From an uncultured Bdellovibrionales bacterium (GTDB taxonomy: Bacteria; Bdellovibrionota; FAC87; UBA2466): a stretch of DNA of 64,000 nt. The position numbers and the translations under genes were made by a program. This document shows positions 24,786-33,426 of this stretch, piece after piece. The notes below the pieces were generated by a model. The model did not search any database and had not been told where the DNA came from. It saw only the letters and a program-made list of their open reading frames with translations. The stretch is from the NCBI GenBank assembly GCA_937903155.1, contig CALCZU010000131.1, forward strand, positions 59,915-123,914, written 5' to 3'. Each line of letters starts with the position of its first letter. Positions within the stretch are counted from its first letter, which is position 1.

Positions 24786-26306
24786 ATGAGCTGTATTTTA
24801 ACGTTGATGACATTTATCCCCCTGGTCGGGATGATTACGATTTTGGCGCTGCCCAAAAATAATGACAATCTGGTTCGATGGACCGCATCGGTATTTACAG
24901 CGATTCCTCTGGCTCTCGCAGTTTGGTTGTACATGAACTTCGACACAGCCAATCCCGGACTACAGTTTGTTCAACAAGTTGATTGGATCAAAGCTTACAA
25001 TATTCAATATTATGTCGGGATCGACGGACTGAGTGTCCCGATGGTTCTCTTAACAGCGCTTCTTTCATTTCTCTGTGTGGTGGCTTCTTGGGGAATTGAT
25101 AAAGGGGTCAAAGGGTACTACGCGATGTTCTTGTTCTTAGAAACAGGGATGATCGGTGTTTTTTGTGCGCTCGATTTCTTTCTCTTCTTTGTTTACTGGG
25201 AAATCATGCTGCTTCCGATGTATTTTCTCATCGGGATTTGGGGCGGTAAGAATAAAGTTTACGCGGCGATTAAGTTCTTCCTTTATACGCTTTTCGGTTC
25301 TGTTTTGATGTTGCTTGTGATGTTGGCCATGTACATCTACAGCGAACCGCACACGTTTAACTTGATTGAGCTTGCGAAAATGCACGCTTTCGTTGGCAAA
25401 GAGTTGGTCCTTTTCGGTTGGGCTATCCCGATGGATAAACTTTTCTGGGTAGGCCTATTTATCGGATTTGCGATTAAGGTTCCGATTTGGCCTTTCCATA
25501 CATGGTTACCTTGGGCGCACGTGGAAGCTCCGACTGCGGTTTCCGTGATTCTGGCCGGTGTTCTTTTGAAAATGGGGACCTACGGGATTTTAAGAATGAA
25601 CTATTCCATTCTTCCCGACGCCACGATGTGGGCTTCGAATTTCATGATGATCTTAGGGGTCATCAACGTGATTTACGGCGCTTGCTGCGCGATGGCTCAG
25701 AAGGATCTGAAAAAACTCGTCGCTTACTCGTCCGTCTCTCACATGGGATACGTGATTATGGGAATGGCGAGCTTTACGACCGCAGGCGTGAACGGGGCTG
25801 TTCTTCAGATGTTCAATCACGGAACTTCGACCGCGATGATGTTCCTTTTAGTGGGCGTTCTTTATGACCGCGCTCACCACCGTTGGATTGTAAAGCCGGA
25901 TGGAAGCCGCGGTTTCGGCGGAATTGCCTCTACGGTTCCAGTTTACACAGGCTACATGGTGATTGCGCTGTTTGCTTCTTTAGGTCTTCCCGGGCTCTCT
26001 GGGTTTATCAGTGAAGCGCTTGTGTTTTTAGGCGCTTTTTCGAATCCAAGATTCCAGGTTTATGTCGTCATCGGATCGATTGGGATCGTGCTGGGTGCCG
26101 GATATCTTCTTTGGATGTTCATGAGAGTGTTCTTGGGACCTCTCAATGAAGAGTATGCAAATTTAGAAGATATGACGTGGCGAGAAAAATTCACTTTGAT
26201 CCCGCTTGCGATTCTTGTGATCGTCTTGGGTGTCTACCCAATGCCGGTTCTAAACTTGATGAGCTCAACGATTGCGCAACTTCTAACGTTATTTAATAAA
26301 GTATAG
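24786..26306 (+). CDS. nuoM: NADH-quinone oxidoreductase subunit M (first set)
   Basis: The 506-aa ND4-type antiporter-like subunit has about 14 membrane helices. The conserved Glu is in FFVYWEIMLLPMYFLIG, and the conserved Lys is in FAIKVPIWPFHTWLP. The next segment reads LPWAHVEAPTAVS, where the usual Asp after LP is Trp; the second NuoM keeps LPDAH. It starts at ATG 24786 after AAGGATGA, 12 bases after nuoL. Confidence 0.92.
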   Translation: MSCILTLMTFIPLVGMITILALPKNNDNLVRWTASVFTAIPLALAVWLYMNFDTANPGLQFVQQVDWIKAYNIQYYVGIDGLSVPMVLLTALLSFLCVVASWGIDKGVKGYYAMFLFLETGMIGVFCALDFFLFFVYWEIMLLPMYFLIGIWGGKNKVYAAIKFFLYTLFGSVLMLLVMLAMYIYSEPHTFNLIELAKMHAFVGKELVLFGWAIPMDKLFWVGLFIGFAIKVPIWPFHTWLPWAHVEAPTAVSVILAGVLLKMGTYGILRMNYSILPDATMWASNFMMILGVINVIYGACCAMAQKDLKKLVAYSSVSHMGYVIMGMASFTTAGVNGAVLQMFNHGTSTAMMFLLVGVLYDRAHHRWIVKPDGSRGFGGIASTVPVYTGYMVIALFASLGLPGLSGFISEALVFLGAFSNPRFQVYVVIGSIGIVLGAGYLLWMFMRVFLGPLNEEYANLEDMTWREKFTLIPLAILVIVLGVYPMPVLNLMSSTIAQLLTLFNKV

Positions 26307-26316
26307 AGGGTTTTTT

Positions 26317-27798
26317 GTGACTCCTGAAATGATGACAAATTTAAAGTTGTTCGCACCCGAAATCGCGCTGACATTTTTTCTGTGCACTCTTTTCGTTTAC
26401 GATGCGGTTTTGCCCTCGCTCCGAAAAACGTTGTTTCCACTGATTGTCATTGTCTTTGGAATGGGGCTTGCGATTTGGGCGACAGCCGATGTCGCAACGG
26501 GTGTCCAGACTTACTTCTCTGGCATGATCGCCAATGATGGTTTTGGGAATTTTTTCAGAATCTTCTTTTTTGCGACGGCCGCCATTTGCGCCATTGTCGC
26601 TTACGGATCGAAAGAGTTAGAAACCAGTGGCCGAACCGAGTTCGGGTTACTGCTTCTTTGCATTACGTTTGGTCTGTCTTTAATGGCAAATGCGACGCAT
26701 CTTTTAACTCTCTATATCGGAATTGAAACGGCGAGTATTTTGTCGTTTGCAATGGCGGGATTTGCTCGTCATACCTTAAGAGGCAATGAAGCTTCGATTA
26801 AATATCTAATCTTCGGAGCGCTTTCTTCAGGCCTCATGATCTACGGGTTTAGTTTGATTTACGGTTATACGGGAAGCTTGCAGTATGCTGAAATCGGAAA
26901 ATATTTGACGGCGCACGCGGATGGCCGACCTCTGATTGTGCTTTTTGCGCTGTTTTTAATTTACGGTGGAATTGCCTACAAGATTTCTGCTTTCCCAATG
27001 CACTTTTGGACGCCGGATGTTTACGAAGGAACAACTTCTCCAGTCGCTACTTTCTTCTCCGTCGGACCTAAAGCCGCAGGCGTTGCAGCCCTTATCCGAT
27101 TTTTCTTAACGGCGTGTGCAACTAAAACGGGGGAAGGTGTTTGGACCTCTATTCCGGGGCTTTCATTACCCAATGCAGTGGCAATGATTGCGGCCGTGAC
27201 AATGCTGATTGGTAATCTGTCGGCAATCGGACAGACCAATGTAAAACGCATCCTTGCCTATTCGAGTATTGCTCATGTCGGTTACATTTTGATGGGGCTT
27301 GTGGGAATGGAAAAGACGGGGCTCACAGCAATCCTCTTTTATCTCGTTGCCTACTGCTTGATGAATATCGGAGCTTTCTGGGTGGTTGGAATTGTTTCGG
27401 ATATCAAAAAGAGTGAAGACTTAAGTGCGTTCAGAGGAATGGGATGGTCGAGTCCGACACTCGGAGTTTGCATGGCGGTTTTTCTCTTCTCGCTGACGGG
27501 AATTCCGATGTTTTCTGGCTTTATCGGTAAATTTTTATTGTTCGGCGCGCTTTTAAAAGCTCCTGGATTTTTGTGGCTTGCGATTTTTGGTGTCTTGAAC
27601 AGTGTTGTTTCTCTCTATTATTACTCGAAGATTTTGAAGGCGATGTACTTCGAGAGAGATGAGCAAGTCGTAGCGCTTGATCTTTTGCCGCTGCATCGAG
27701 CGGGATTGGTTCTGCTCGCTATTCCGACGGTGGTCTTAGGATTGTTTTTTGGACCCGTCATCGAATTTGCTGAAAAGGCTGTCTTAAGCTTCTTGTGA
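26317..27798 (+). CDS. nuoN: NADH-quinone oxidoreductase subunit N (first set)
   Basis: The 493-aa ND2-type antiporter-like subunit starts at GTG 26317, 10 bases after nuoM. Typical segments are LYIGIETASILSFAMAGFAR with the helix 5 Glu, SAFPMHFWTPDVYEGTTSPV, NVKRILAYSSIAHVGYILMG and GIPMFSGFIGKF. It closes the first block. The second nuoA begins only 9 bases after its stop, so both blocks are probably on one transcript. Confidence 0.93.
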   Translation: MTPEMMTNLKLFAPEIALTFFLCTLFVYDAVLPSLRKTLFPLIVIVFGMGLAIWATADVATGVQTYFSGMIANDGFGNFFRIFFFATAAICAIVAYGSKELETSGRTEFGLLLLCITFGLSLMANATHLLTLYIGIETASILSFAMAGFARHTLRGNEASIKYLIFGALSSGLMIYGFSLIYGYTGSLQYAEIGKYLTAHADGRPLIVLFALFLIYGGIAYKISAFPMHFWTPDVYEGTTSPVATFFSVGPKAAGVAALIRFFLTACATKTGEGVWTSIPGLSLPNAVAMIAAVTMLIGNLSAIGQTNVKRILAYSSIAHVGYILMGLVGMEKTGLTAILFYLVAYCLMNIGAFWVVGIVSDIKKSEDLSAFRGMGWSSPTLGVCMAVFLFSLTGIPMFSGFIGKFLLFGALLKAPGFLWLAIFGVLNSVVSLYYYSKILKAMYFERDEQVVALDLLPLHRAGLVLLAIPTVVLGLFFGPVIEFAEKAVLSFL

Positions 27799-27807
27799 GG
27801 TTAAGGT

Positions 27808-28170
27808 TTGGAAAATTTTCTTCCCGTACTTTTGCTACTTTTTTTCGCAGTTTGCCTGTGCATCGGCATCTATACGGTCAGCCATATTCTTGGGCCGAAA
27901 AATCCGAATGCCAGTAAACTTTCGACATATGAATGCGGAGTAGAACCGGAAGGGTCTGCTCGAGTTCCATTTAAGACACATTTTTATCTCGTCGCCGTTT
28001 TATTTCTTTTATTCGATGTTGAAGGCGTGTTTTTTATCCCGTGGGCCATTATTTATCGAGACTCTTTGAAAGAAGGAACCGATATTTTGATCGCCGGTGG
28101 ACTTTACATGGCACTTCTTGTGCTCGCACTTTCCTATATTTTTAGGAAGAGATTGTTGAGATTGCACTGA
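27808..28170 (+). CDS. nuoA: NADH-quinone oxidoreductase subunit A (second set)
   Basis: A 120-aa NuoA, paralogous to the gene at 20321, with TYECGVEPEGSARVPF and LLFDVEGVFF as the conserved motifs and three membrane helices. It starts with TTG at 27808 (TTAAGG upstream) and its last base overlaps the nuoH start (28170). It opens the second A-H-J-K-L-M-N block. Confidence 0.92.
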   Translation: MENFLPVLLLLFFAVCLCIGIYTVSHILGPKNPNASKLSTYECGVEPEGSARVPFKTHFYLVAVLFLLFDVEGVFFIPWAIIYRDSLKEGTDILIAGGLYMALLVLALSYIFRKRLLRLH

Positions 28171-29234
28171 TGGATCAATTCGATTTCATTGTTCTCGCTG
28201 TTAAAACGCTTGTGATCCTCGTGCTGATTATCCAAGTTGTGCCCGTCATGATTTATCTCGAAAGAAAAATCGCTGCGTTGATTCAAGATCGACCGGGGCC
28301 CAATCGAGTAGGACCCTTGGGACTTCTCCAACCCGTCGCGGATGCGTTGAAACTTTTGATGAAAGAAGATCCGGTTCCGTCGAATGTGAATAAGTTTCTC
28401 TTTCAAATCGCTCCCTTTTTAGCGGTGATGCCAGCGTGCCTGTCGCTTGCGGCATTGCCTCTTGGGGATTTTTTTGAAATCGGGGATCGCAAATATCTTT
28501 TACAAATTGCGGATCTCAATGTTGGGTTGCTTTATATCTTTGCGATCGGATCGCTCGGAATCTACGGAACTTTATTTGGCGGCTGGGCTTCGAACAATAA
28601 ATTTTCACTCATCGGCGCGATGCGATCGGCTTCCCAGATTGTGAGTTACGAAATTCCTTTGGCTTTAGGAGTGACGGGTGCCGTCATGATGTACGGAACT
28701 TTAAGCCTGAGAGAAATGGTCTTTAAACAATCGGGACTTCTTTTAGGAGTGCTTCCCAACTGGGGAGTTTTTTACCAACCTTTAGGTTTTTTGGTTTTCT
28801 TCGTCGCGGCTTTTGCAGAGACGAACCGCTTGCCTTTCGATTTGCCAGAAACGGAAGCAGAACTGGTCGCAGGATTTCATACCGAATATGGCAGTATGAG
28901 CTTTGCGAGTTTCTTTATGGCGGAATATATGGCGATGACGACGATGTCGGCTGTCATGACGACTGTCTATTTCGGCGGATGGCAGATTCCGTATCTTTCG
29001 GACGAAGCTCTATTTTCGATGATTGGATCGAGAAACATCTTGGCTTTGATTCAAGTGGCGGTGTTTTTCACTAAAGTCATGGTTTTCATGTGCATCTATG
29101 TGTGGGTACGCTGGACTTTGCCCCGTTTTCGATTTGACCAGTTGATGAAATTGTCCTGGGGAAATCTCATTCCGATTGGGCTCATTAACATTGTTCTCAC
29201 CGCGATCGGTTTGTATTTTTGGGACAAAAGATGA
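28170..29234 (+). CDS. nuoH: NADH-quinone oxidoreductase subunit H (second set)
   Basis: A 354-aa ND1-type subunit with LIQDRPGPNRVGPLGLLQPVADALK near the N-terminus and AETNRLPFDLPETEAELVAGFHTEYGSM in the quinone-channel loop. It is clearly homologous to but well diverged from the first NuoH: it lacks the longer N-terminus, and differs in the segments between helices. It overlaps nuoA and, by ATGA, nuoJ. Confidence 0.93.
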   Translation: MDQFDFIVLAVKTLVILVLIIQVVPVMIYLERKIAALIQDRPGPNRVGPLGLLQPVADALKLLMKEDPVPSNVNKFLFQIAPFLAVMPACLSLAALPLGDFFEIGDRKYLLQIADLNVGLLYIFAIGSLGIYGTLFGGWASNNKFSLIGAMRSASQIVSYEIPLALGVTGAVMMYGTLSLREMVFKQSGLLLGVLPNWGVFYQPLGFLVFFVAAFAETNRLPFDLPETEAELVAGFHTEYGSMSFASFFMAEYMAMTTMSAVMTTVYFGGWQIPYLSDEALFSMIGSRNILALIQVAVFFTKVMVFMCIYVWVRWTLPRFRFDQLMKLSWGNLIPIGLINIVLTAIGLYFWDKR

Positions 29235-29728
29235 CAGATGGAATTTTCATTGCGATCGGTATTTTTACTCTCCTGTGCGGGAGTAGTGTCATTCTTTGCA
29301 AAAGCCCCGTTTACAGTGCCTTTTCGCTCATCTTAAGTTTTTTCGGACTGGCAGGTTTGTATATCCTTTTGGAATCGCCGTTCATCGCGGTAATTCAGGT
29401 CTTGGTTTATACAGGTGCTATCGTGGTTTTATTCGTGTACGTCGTGATGCTCATGAATCCCAATAGTAGTGGGGCTTACCGGAATTGGATTTTCATGATC
29501 GTTTCGGCATTTCTGGCGTGGGCGGTTTCACTATACTTGCTCAAAGCGCTGACTTTAGGCGTAGCACCCGCGGTCGGTGGCGCGCACGCTCTATCACTTA
29601 AAGAAGTCGCTACTTTACTGTTTACGAAATACCTTTGGCCTTTCGAAATTCTTTCCATTTTCTTAGTGGTGATGATTGTCGCGGTATTTGCTCTCGCGAA
29701 ACAGTCGAAGGAGACGCCCAATGAGTAA
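29231..29728 (+). CDS. nuoJ: NADH-quinone oxidoreductase subunit J (second set)
   Basis: The ATG at 29231 overlaps the nuoH TGA and gives 165 aa; the frame start at 29219 is not needed. Five helices are visible, and helix 3 reads FIAVIQVLVYTGAIVVLFVYVVML, with the YxGAIxxLFxxxVML signature of ND6/NuoJ. It overlaps nuoK by 8 bases. Confidence 0.9.
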   Translation: MTDGIFIAIGIFTLLCGSSVILCKSPVYSAFSLILSFFGLAGLYILLESPFIAVIQVLVYTGAIVVLFVYVVMLMNPNSSGAYRNWIFMIVSAFLAWAVSLYLLKALTLGVAPAVGGAHALSLKEVATLLFTKYLWPFEILSIFLVVMIVAVFALAKQSKETPNE

Positions 29729-30032
29729 TTTCTCCTCTGTCTACTGGACTCAGTTTATCGCGATTGCTTTAATCGGCTTAGGAATGGTTGGGTTTTTGAT
29801 CCGACGAAACGCGATTGTTGTTTTGATGAGTATTGAGCTGATGCTAAACGGCGTGAACTTGCTTTTAATAGAAGCGGCGCACCGGAGCGGATCGGCGGAT
29901 GGAACGATGCTCGTCGTCTTTATTATTACCATCGCGGCGGGTGAAGTCGCCGTTGGTTTGGGAATTTTATTGAATCTATATCGAATCAAACACTCGTCGG
30001 ATACGGAACTTTACAAGGAGTTGCAGGGATGA
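29721..30032 (+). CDS. nuoK: NADH-quinone oxidoreductase subunit K (second set)
   Basis: The ATG at 29721, inside the end of nuoJ, gives a 103-aa ND4L-type protein; the longer frame from 29676 is not supported. Helix 2 has VVLMSIELMLNGVNLLLIE and helix 3 has ITIAAGEVAVGLGILL, each with the conserved glutamate. It overlaps nuoL by 4 bases. Confidence 0.92.
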   Translation: MSNFSSVYWTQFIAIALIGLGMVGFLIRRNAIVVLMSIELMLNGVNLLLIEAAHRSGSADGTMLVVFIITIAAGEVAVGLGILLNLYRIKHSSDTELYKELQG

Positions 30033-31900
30033 TGATGCCACTCTTACTTGCGGCCCCTTTAATTGGCGCCATCGTGAATGGTCTTATCTTAAGACCTGCG
30101 ACTGCGAAACGCGCGGGTGTCATTGCGAGCATTGCTGCTTTAACTTCTTTTGCCTCCGTGATGGTTCAGCATTTCGCACCGGATGCCGGACCTTTCGAAT
30201 GGACATGGTTTACGGTCGGCGAATTGACGGTAAAATGGTCTTTCGCTTCGGATCCATTGACCTGGATGATGTGCGCGGTGGTGACGGGAATTGGTTCTCT
30301 CATTCATATCTACTCCATCGGTTATATGTCGCATGAGCACAATGCGTACCGGTATTTCGCTTATTTGAATTTCTTTTTGTTTAATATGCTCGTGCTCATC
30401 ACTTCCACGTCTCTTTTAGGGATGTTCGTGGGGTGGGAAGGCGTCGGTCTTTGTTCGTACCTTCTCATTGGATATTGGTTTGAAGATATCAACAAAGCCA
30501 AAGCGGGGATGAAAGCCTTTATCGTAAACCGCATCGGGGATGCGGGGTTTTTAATCGGGATTTTCATTTGCTATCAGCTTTTTAAAACGTTGAACTTTGC
30601 AGAAATCGCAAAGCTTCTCGACACGCAAACTTTCGACGTGCGAATGCTGAATCTCGCCGCGTTCTTTTTATTTATAGGCGCGATGGGAAAATCAGCGCAG
30701 ATTCCGCTCTATGTTTGGTTGCCCGACGCGATGGCGGGTCCAACGCCCGTCTCGGCACTGATTCATGCAGCGACGATGGTGACGGCAGGGATTTATCTCA
30801 TCTGTCGAATGAATGGTCTTTTTTTGGTCGCTCAAGACACGAGTCTTTTTATTGCGATTATCGGAATTTCAACCGCACTTCTTTCGGCACTGATCGCAAC
30901 GTCGCAACGGGATATTAAAAAAGTGCTCGCTTACTCGACCGTCAGCCAACTGGGTTTGATGTTTTTAGCGTTAGGATGCGGAGCTTATCTGGCGGCGATT
31001 TTTCATGTGATGACGCATGCCTTTTTTAAAGCGCTTCTCTTCTTAGGATCCGGAAGCGTGATTCATGCGTGCGAAGGCGAACAAGATATTTGGAAAATGG
31101 GGGGATTAAAAAAGAAACTTCCATCCACCTTTCTGACTTTTACGATCGGCACGATTGCGATTGCAGGAATTCCGCCGCTTGCGGGTTTTTTCAGTAAAGA
31201 CATGATTCTTTACTCGGCACTGACGGCGAAAAGTTACGGAACCACATTTTGGATATTAGGCCTTCTCGTTTCTTTTTTAACGGCTTTTTACATGGTCCGA
31301 GTTTGGGCGCTGACCTTTTTGGGAGAGTATCGCGGGGACAAGCATCCGCATGAAAGCCCTGCGACAATGCTGATTCCTCTCTACATTTTAGCTTTTGGAA
31401 GTATTGTGGCTGGATTTTTAGGAATGCCTGAAGGGTTACATCTCTTGCCCAATTACTTAGAAGCCTTTCTGCATCCAGTGCTAGGCCCGCTCGTTGAAGG
31501 GCACGGCGCGCTGTCCGAAGAGAGGGCTATGGCAGTCGCGACGGTTTCGGCAATCATTGCCTGTAGTCTCGGATTTTATTTTTATTCGAAGCCCGAAAGA
31601 AGCGAAACTCCTGGAAAGATTCTTGTTCCATTCAAAACCGTGTTCGAAAATAAATTCTGGGTGGACGAACTCTACGGTCTTGTGATCGTGAAACCCTTTG
31701 ATGCACTTTGTGCATTTTTTGCGAAGTTCTTTGATCCGAATATTATCGATGGTCTCGTTCTTTTACCCTCCAAAGCGGCGCAAGGAATGGGAAGTCTCCT
31801 CGTCCTTTTACAAACCGGAATTGTGCAGACGTATCTGCTCTTCTTTGTCTTCGGACTTCTCGTATTATTTATGGTGCTTCTGAAAGGGGTCGTTTTGTGA
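30029..31900 (+). CDS. nuoL: NADH-quinone oxidoreductase subunit L (second set)
   Basis: The 623-aa antiporter-like subunit carries the key Glu in FVGWEGVGLCSYLLIGYWF and Lys in MGKSAQIPLYVWLPDAMAGPTPVSALIHA. It is 60 residues shorter than the first NuoL; it lacks the His-rich loops and the doubled VDR-FVDG motif before the final helix, though the C-terminal lateral helix region is present. It overlaps nuoK and nuoM by 4 bases each. Confidence 0.93.
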   Translation: MMMPLLLAAPLIGAIVNGLILRPATAKRAGVIASIAALTSFASVMVQHFAPDAGPFEWTWFTVGELTVKWSFASDPLTWMMCAVVTGIGSLIHIYSIGYMSHEHNAYRYFAYLNFFLFNMLVLITSTSLLGMFVGWEGVGLCSYLLIGYWFEDINKAKAGMKAFIVNRIGDAGFLIGIFICYQLFKTLNFAEIAKLLDTQTFDVRMLNLAAFFLFIGAMGKSAQIPLYVWLPDAMAGPTPVSALIHAATMVTAGIYLICRMNGLFLVAQDTSLFIAIIGISTALLSALIATSQRDIKKVLAYSTVSQLGLMFLALGCGAYLAAIFHVMTHAFFKALLFLGSGSVIHACEGEQDIWKMGGLKKKLPSTFLTFTIGTIAIAGIPPLAGFFSKDMILYSALTAKSYGTTFWILGLLVSFLTAFYMVRVWALTFLGEYRGDKHPHESPATMLIPLYILAFGSIVAGFLGMPEGLHLLPNYLEAFLHPVLGPLVEGHGALSEERAMAVATVSAIIACSLGFYFYSKPERSETPGKILVPFKTVFENKFWVDELYGLVIVKPFDALCAFFAKFFDPNIIDGLVLLPSKAAQGMGSLLVLLQTGIVQTYLLFFVFGLLVLFMVLLKGVVL

Positions 31901-33426
31901 TGGGGATGGAACACCTTCTTTTATGGCTTGTGACTCTCCCGTTGATTGGCGCTCTCGTTTGCTTCGCGCTCACGGATGAGCTTTCGAAATATTTTGCGCT
32001 GGTTGTTACTTTATTAGGTTGGGTACTCGCATTCTTTGTCTATCAAGGTTTTGACAGCGCGCATGCTACGCAACTTCAGATGGTCTTCAACTATCCTTGG
32101 CTGAATAGTATGGGAGTCAGTTTCGGTTTGGGAATCGACGGCATTAGTTTTCCTCTCGTCATCTTAACCAAACTGATGATGCCAATTGCGATTTTAGCGA
32201 GCTTTAACGAGAAAAAGTTCATGCGGTTTTTTATGAGCTGTTATCTCGTTTTGGATTCCGCGATGACAGGAACTTTTTTAGCGACCGATATGGTTTTGTT
32301 CTATGTCTTCTGGGAACTCATGCTCATCCCGATGATTCTTCTCATTGGGGTTTGGGGAAGCGAGCAAAGAGTTTTCGCATCGGTGAAGTTTTTTATTTAT
32401 ACCTTTGCGGGAAGCATGTTGATGCTGGCTTCGATTTTCTATCTCTTCTCACAAACTCATGTCCAATTAGGACAGTATACGGGTGAGATTGCAGCCTTTA
32501 CGAAATTGAATTTTTCACCTGTTGAAGTCTTCTGGGGATTAAATGCAGAAAAGCTCGTCTTCTTAGGTTTTTTCATCGCCTTTGCGATTAAGGTCCCACT
32601 CTTTCCATTGCATACTTGGTTACCGGATGCGCACGTTCAGGCGCCGACGGGAGGTAGTATTCTTCTTGCCGCTGTGCTTTTGAAAATGGGAACTTATGGG
32701 CTTTTACGATTTGCAATCCCCATTGCTCCGAATGCTTTTGTCGAATTTTCGACCTGCGTTGCTTATCTCGCAATAATCGGAATTTTGTATGGCGCATGGG
32801 TCGCTTACCAGCAAAAAGACATGAAGAAGCTCGTCGCTTATTCTTCGGTCAGTCATTTAGGGTTCTGTGTCTTAGGAATTTGCTCGATGAATACGAAGGG
32901 GCTTACGGGAAGTATGCTCCAGATGGTGAATCACGGAATCACGACCGGCGCATTGTTTTTACTGGTTGGAATGCTTTACGAACGTCGTCACACAAAGAAG
33001 TTTGAAGACTACGGAGGACTTGCCGCTATTGTTCCTTATTTTTCAATTCTCTTTGTTTTTGTCGCGTGCTCGAGCATGGGAGTGCCTGGACTGAATGGAT
33101 TTGTCGGAGAGTTCTTAGTTTTTATGGGAGCGTTTGAAGCAAATCAGACCTGGGCGTTCGTTACGGTGACGGGTGTGGTCTTCGGGGCGCTTTATACGTT
33201 GACGATGGTCAAAAAGACTTTGTTCGGTCCTGTGACGAATGCAGAGAACCGTTCGTTGAAAGATGTGACCTTGAAAGAATGGGCAGCGATTTTGCCGCTT
33301 TGTATTTTAATTGTTTATCTAGGCTTAGCTCCGAATTCTTTCTTAAGTAAATTTAATCAGTCCTTGGATACTTACTGGGCGGAGACGCTTAAGAAAACGG
33401 CCTTAGATGCAGGTACTGTGAAATGA
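31897..33426 (+). CDS. nuoM: NADH-quinone oxidoreductase subunit M (second set)
   Basis: The 509-aa ND4-type subunit has LFYVFWELMLIPMILLIGVWG with the conserved Glu and AIKVPLFPLHTWLPDAHVQAPTGGS with the conserved Lys and the usual LPDAH. Helices and length are normal. It overlaps nuoL by 4 bases and nuoN by 4 bases. Confidence 0.93.
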   Translation: MMGMEHLLLWLVTLPLIGALVCFALTDELSKYFALVVTLLGWVLAFFVYQGFDSAHATQLQMVFNYPWLNSMGVSFGLGIDGISFPLVILTKLMMPIAILASFNEKKFMRFFMSCYLVLDSAMTGTFLATDMVLFYVFWELMLIPMILLIGVWGSEQRVFASVKFFIYTFAGSMLMLASIFYLFSQTHVQLGQYTGEIAAFTKLNFSPVEVFWGLNAEKLVFLGFFIAFAIKVPLFPLHTWLPDAHVQAPTGGSILLAAVLLKMGTYGLLRFAIPIAPNAFVEFSTCVAYLAIIGILYGAWVAYQQKDMKKLVAYSSVSHLGFCVLGICSMNTKGLTGSMLQMVNHGITTGALFLLVGMLYERRHTKKFEDYGGLAAIVPYFSILFVFVACSSMGVPGLNGFVGEFLVFMGAFEANQTWAFVTVTGVVFGALYTLTMVKKTLFGPVTNAENRSLKDVTLKEWAAILPLCILIVYLGLAPNSFLSKFNQSLDTYWAETLKKTALDAGTVK

